A DNA stretch of 24,390 nt. It comes from Pseudomonadota bacterium. GTDB lineage: Bacteria; Pseudomonadota; Gammaproteobacteria; PS1; Pseudothioglobaceae. A program made the translations under genes and the position numbers. Below the pieces are notes generated by a model that worked only from the letters and a program-made list of their open reading frames with translations, was not told the DNA's origin and searched no databases. Where the stretch lies: NCBI GenBank assembly GCA_022600395.1, contig JAHZKM010000080.1, positions 1 through 24,390 on the forward strand, in the 5' to 3' direction. This document shows positions 23,118-24,390 of the stretch, one piece after another; the first letter of the stretch is position 1, and each line of letters starts with the position of its first letter.

Positions 23118-23812
23118 AATTTAAAATCTGAATGTAAAAATGGCATATGTCCAGTATTTAATACGATTGTATCAATGGATTGCTGCTGATACCAATGCGC
23201 AATTGTGCTAGGTACCAAGGTGTCTTTATCACCCAAAATGATTTTTTTATCAATATTCAGCGCTAAAAACTGCTGAGTTAGATCAGTGTTAAGCAATATC
23301 TTTAGCCCCTGGTTGAGCGCGTTTTTCGACGCAGGTAGGACATCAATCGATTGATTAAGACTTTTAATTTGAACCTTATCTTTTGTTTGAAGACTAACAA
23401 ATCGCTTTAAGCCTTTAGAAAGGTTGAGTTCTAAGGTATTAGAAAATTGCCTAAAATGATCAGCATCAATGCCAAACTCCCAATTATTATTTTGTACAAA
23501 ATTCGGGCTTGAGGCCACTAGGATTAATCGAGATATTTTGATTTGAGTAGCAATATGAATGGCTAATAGTCCGCCTAAAGACCATCCTAATAAGATAGGA
23601 TTTTCAGGCAAAATTTTAATTATTTCATGGCACCAATTATCAATCCCACCGGCAATGTCAGCACTTCTACCATGACCTGGTAAGTCGATTTTGGTAATAC
23701 GATATTGATCTTGATAGAGGTTAATCAGATTGTTAAAAAGATCTGAATTAAATCCCCATCCGTGAAGTAGCACTAAGTCTTTTCCTGCGCCTGTGGTGCT
23801 ACTGTAGAGCAT
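23114..23812 (-). CDS. bioH: BioH, pimeloyl-ACP methyl ester carboxylesterase
   Basis: BioH cleaves the methyl ester of pimeloyl-ACP, ending the BioC-BioH route to the biotin side chain. The 232-residue alpha/beta hydrolase has the oxyanion HGWG at 17-20, IDLPGHGRS at 42-50, the nucleophile Ser78 in GWSLGG, Asp197 in GDKDTLVP and His222 in GHMPFLHSD: a full triad. It is slightly shorter than the E. coli protein (256). The start overlaps the bioF end by 14 bases, which supports BioH over other esterases. Confidence 0.92.
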   Translation of the reverse strand: MLYSSTTGAGKDLVLLHGWGFNSDLFNNLINLYQDQYRITKIDLPGHGRSADIAGGIDNWCHEIIKILPENPILLGWSLGGLLAIHIATQIKISRLILVASSPNFVQNNNWEFGIDADHFRQFSNTLELNLSKGLKRFVSLQTKDKVQIKSLNQSIDVLPASKNALNQGLKILLNTDLTQQFLALNIDKKIILGDKDTLVPSTIAHWYQQQSIDTIVLNTGHMPFLHSDFKL

Positions 23813-24390
23813 GTTTAACCTGGGTTAGCAGTTGTTCTATTTGTGTTTGAGTGTGGTTGGCACTAATTGTAATTCTGAGTCTTGCAGTGTTTTTTGGCAC
23901 GGTGGGCTCTCGAATAGCACTAACATAAAAACCTTGTTTGTATAGGGTTTGGCTAATTTTTAGAGCTGTTTTACTATCACCAATAATCAAAGGCTGAATA
24001 GCCGAAAAAGAAGACTCAATTGGCAGATTAAGTGCACTTGAAAAATTTCGGAAAAATTGAATATTGGCTTGTAATTTGGCATTTATTTCTCCTTTTTTAA
24101 TCAACTCTAAGCTCTTAAGCGTAGCCATGCAAATTGCAGGCGATATGGCAGTAGTGTAAATGTAAGGGCGTGATTTTTGGATTAAAAATTCGACAAAATC
24201 TTCATTTCCAGCGACAAAAGCACCCATGGTGCCCGCTGCCTTACCTAAAGTGGCCATATAAATAGAATTTTCTGGAATATTGGGCTCAAATACGCCAAAT
24301 CCATGCGCATCATCTTGCATGAGAATGGCGTTAGAAAAATTTCCGATTTTTTGTAAATCATCAATTTTTGCACGATCGCCGTCCATACTA
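23799..24390 (-). CDS. bioF: BioF, 8-amino-7-oxononanoate synthase (C-terminal part)
   Basis: The gene runs in from beyond the right edge; about 197 codons of its C-terminal half are present. BioF condenses pimeloyl-ACP (or pimeloyl-CoA) with alanine using PLP. Visible are SMDGDRA at the very edge, the PLP-contacting DDAHGFGVF, and the Schiff-base lysine in TLGKAAGTMGAFVAG, then the small C-terminal domain with IREPTVPKNTARLRITISANHT. These are typical of the alpha-oxoamine synthase family, and the bioH neighbour selects BioF over Kbl or HemA. Translation overlaps bioH by 14 bases. Confidence 0.94.
   Translation of the reverse strand, partial: SMDGDRAKIDDLQKIGNFSNAILMQDDAHGFGVFEPNIPENSIYMATLGKAAGTMGAFVAGNEDFVEFLIQKSRPYIYTTAISPAICMATLKSLELIKKGEINAKLQANIQFFRNFSSALNLPIESSFSAIQPLIIGDSKTALKISQTLYKQGFYVSAIREPTVPKNTARLRITISANHTQTQIEQLLTQVKHALQ

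Noticed and set aside
1..24390. CRISPR array, insertion sequence, prophage or toxin-antitoxin system
   Set aside because: No regularly spaced repeats of 24-40 bases, no transposase or integrase motifs, and no small paired toxin-antitoxin-like genes were found on either strand.

Overview
This window is a gene-dense, AT-rich bacterial chromosome segment. It carries 33 recognisable or probable protein genes and one tRNA gene. No insertion sequence, phage block, CRISPR array or rRNA was seen. The gene set points to a sulfur-oxidising gammaproteobacterium: a reverse-type dissimilatory sulfite reductase (dsr) cluster in the order L-J-O-P-N-R, beside lipid A/KDO, lipoprotein-export and peptidoglycan genes of a Gram-negative cell. 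The base composition and compact gene order fit the SUP05/Thioglobus and thiotrophic-symbiont group. That placement is inference from memory, not the result of a search.

Layout. (1) 1-4943, plus strand: the 3' end of a dsr operon. It holds the end of dsrL (NAD(P)H-linked flavoprotein), dsrJ-dsrO-dsrP (periplasmic and membrane part of the DsrMKJOP electron-transfer complex), dsrN (siroheme amidation) and dsrR. (2) 4944-5110: an AT-rich convergent gap with a repeated AAATAG motif. (3) 5111-7640, minus strand: an overlapping yrbG-tsaE-amiC unit (cation exchanger, tRNA t6A ATPase, cell-wall amidase). (4) 7691-9521, plus: an unknown protein directly abutting hemD, then a small helix-turn-helix protein. 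(5) metF on minus (9526-10347), divergent from infA. (6) 10482-14423, plus: infA, tRNA-Leu(CAA), the oxaloacetate decarboxylase Na+ pump oadG-oadA-oadB, and panD, all closely spaced. (7) lolD and a single lolC/E-type permease on minus (14413-16309). (8) 16369-19886, plus: psiE-like, lpxK, a ycaR-type small protein, kdsB, folD and a glutaredoxin-like protein. (9) Minus: a DUF3846-like protein, purK and purE (19911-21824). (10) A plus-strand membrane-associated conserved protein (21946-22554). (11) A minus-strand bioF-bioH-DUF2238 unit running off the right edge.

How it fits together: the dsr genes serve oxidation of stored or persulfidic sulfur and feed electrons to quinone and NAD(P)H. oadGAB couples oxaloacetate/pyruvate turnover to a sodium gradient. 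The remaining genes are biosynthetic and envelope housekeeping: heme, folate/one-carbon, purine, pantothenate, biotin and lipid A. I see no obvious new defence or mobile system. The best leads are small: a DsrJ without the seventh cysteine, a phage/plasmid-type DUF3846 protein after purK, a DUF72-like N-terminus fused by gene abutment to hemD expression, a repeat-rich dsr operon end, and a dyad cluster in front of purE.
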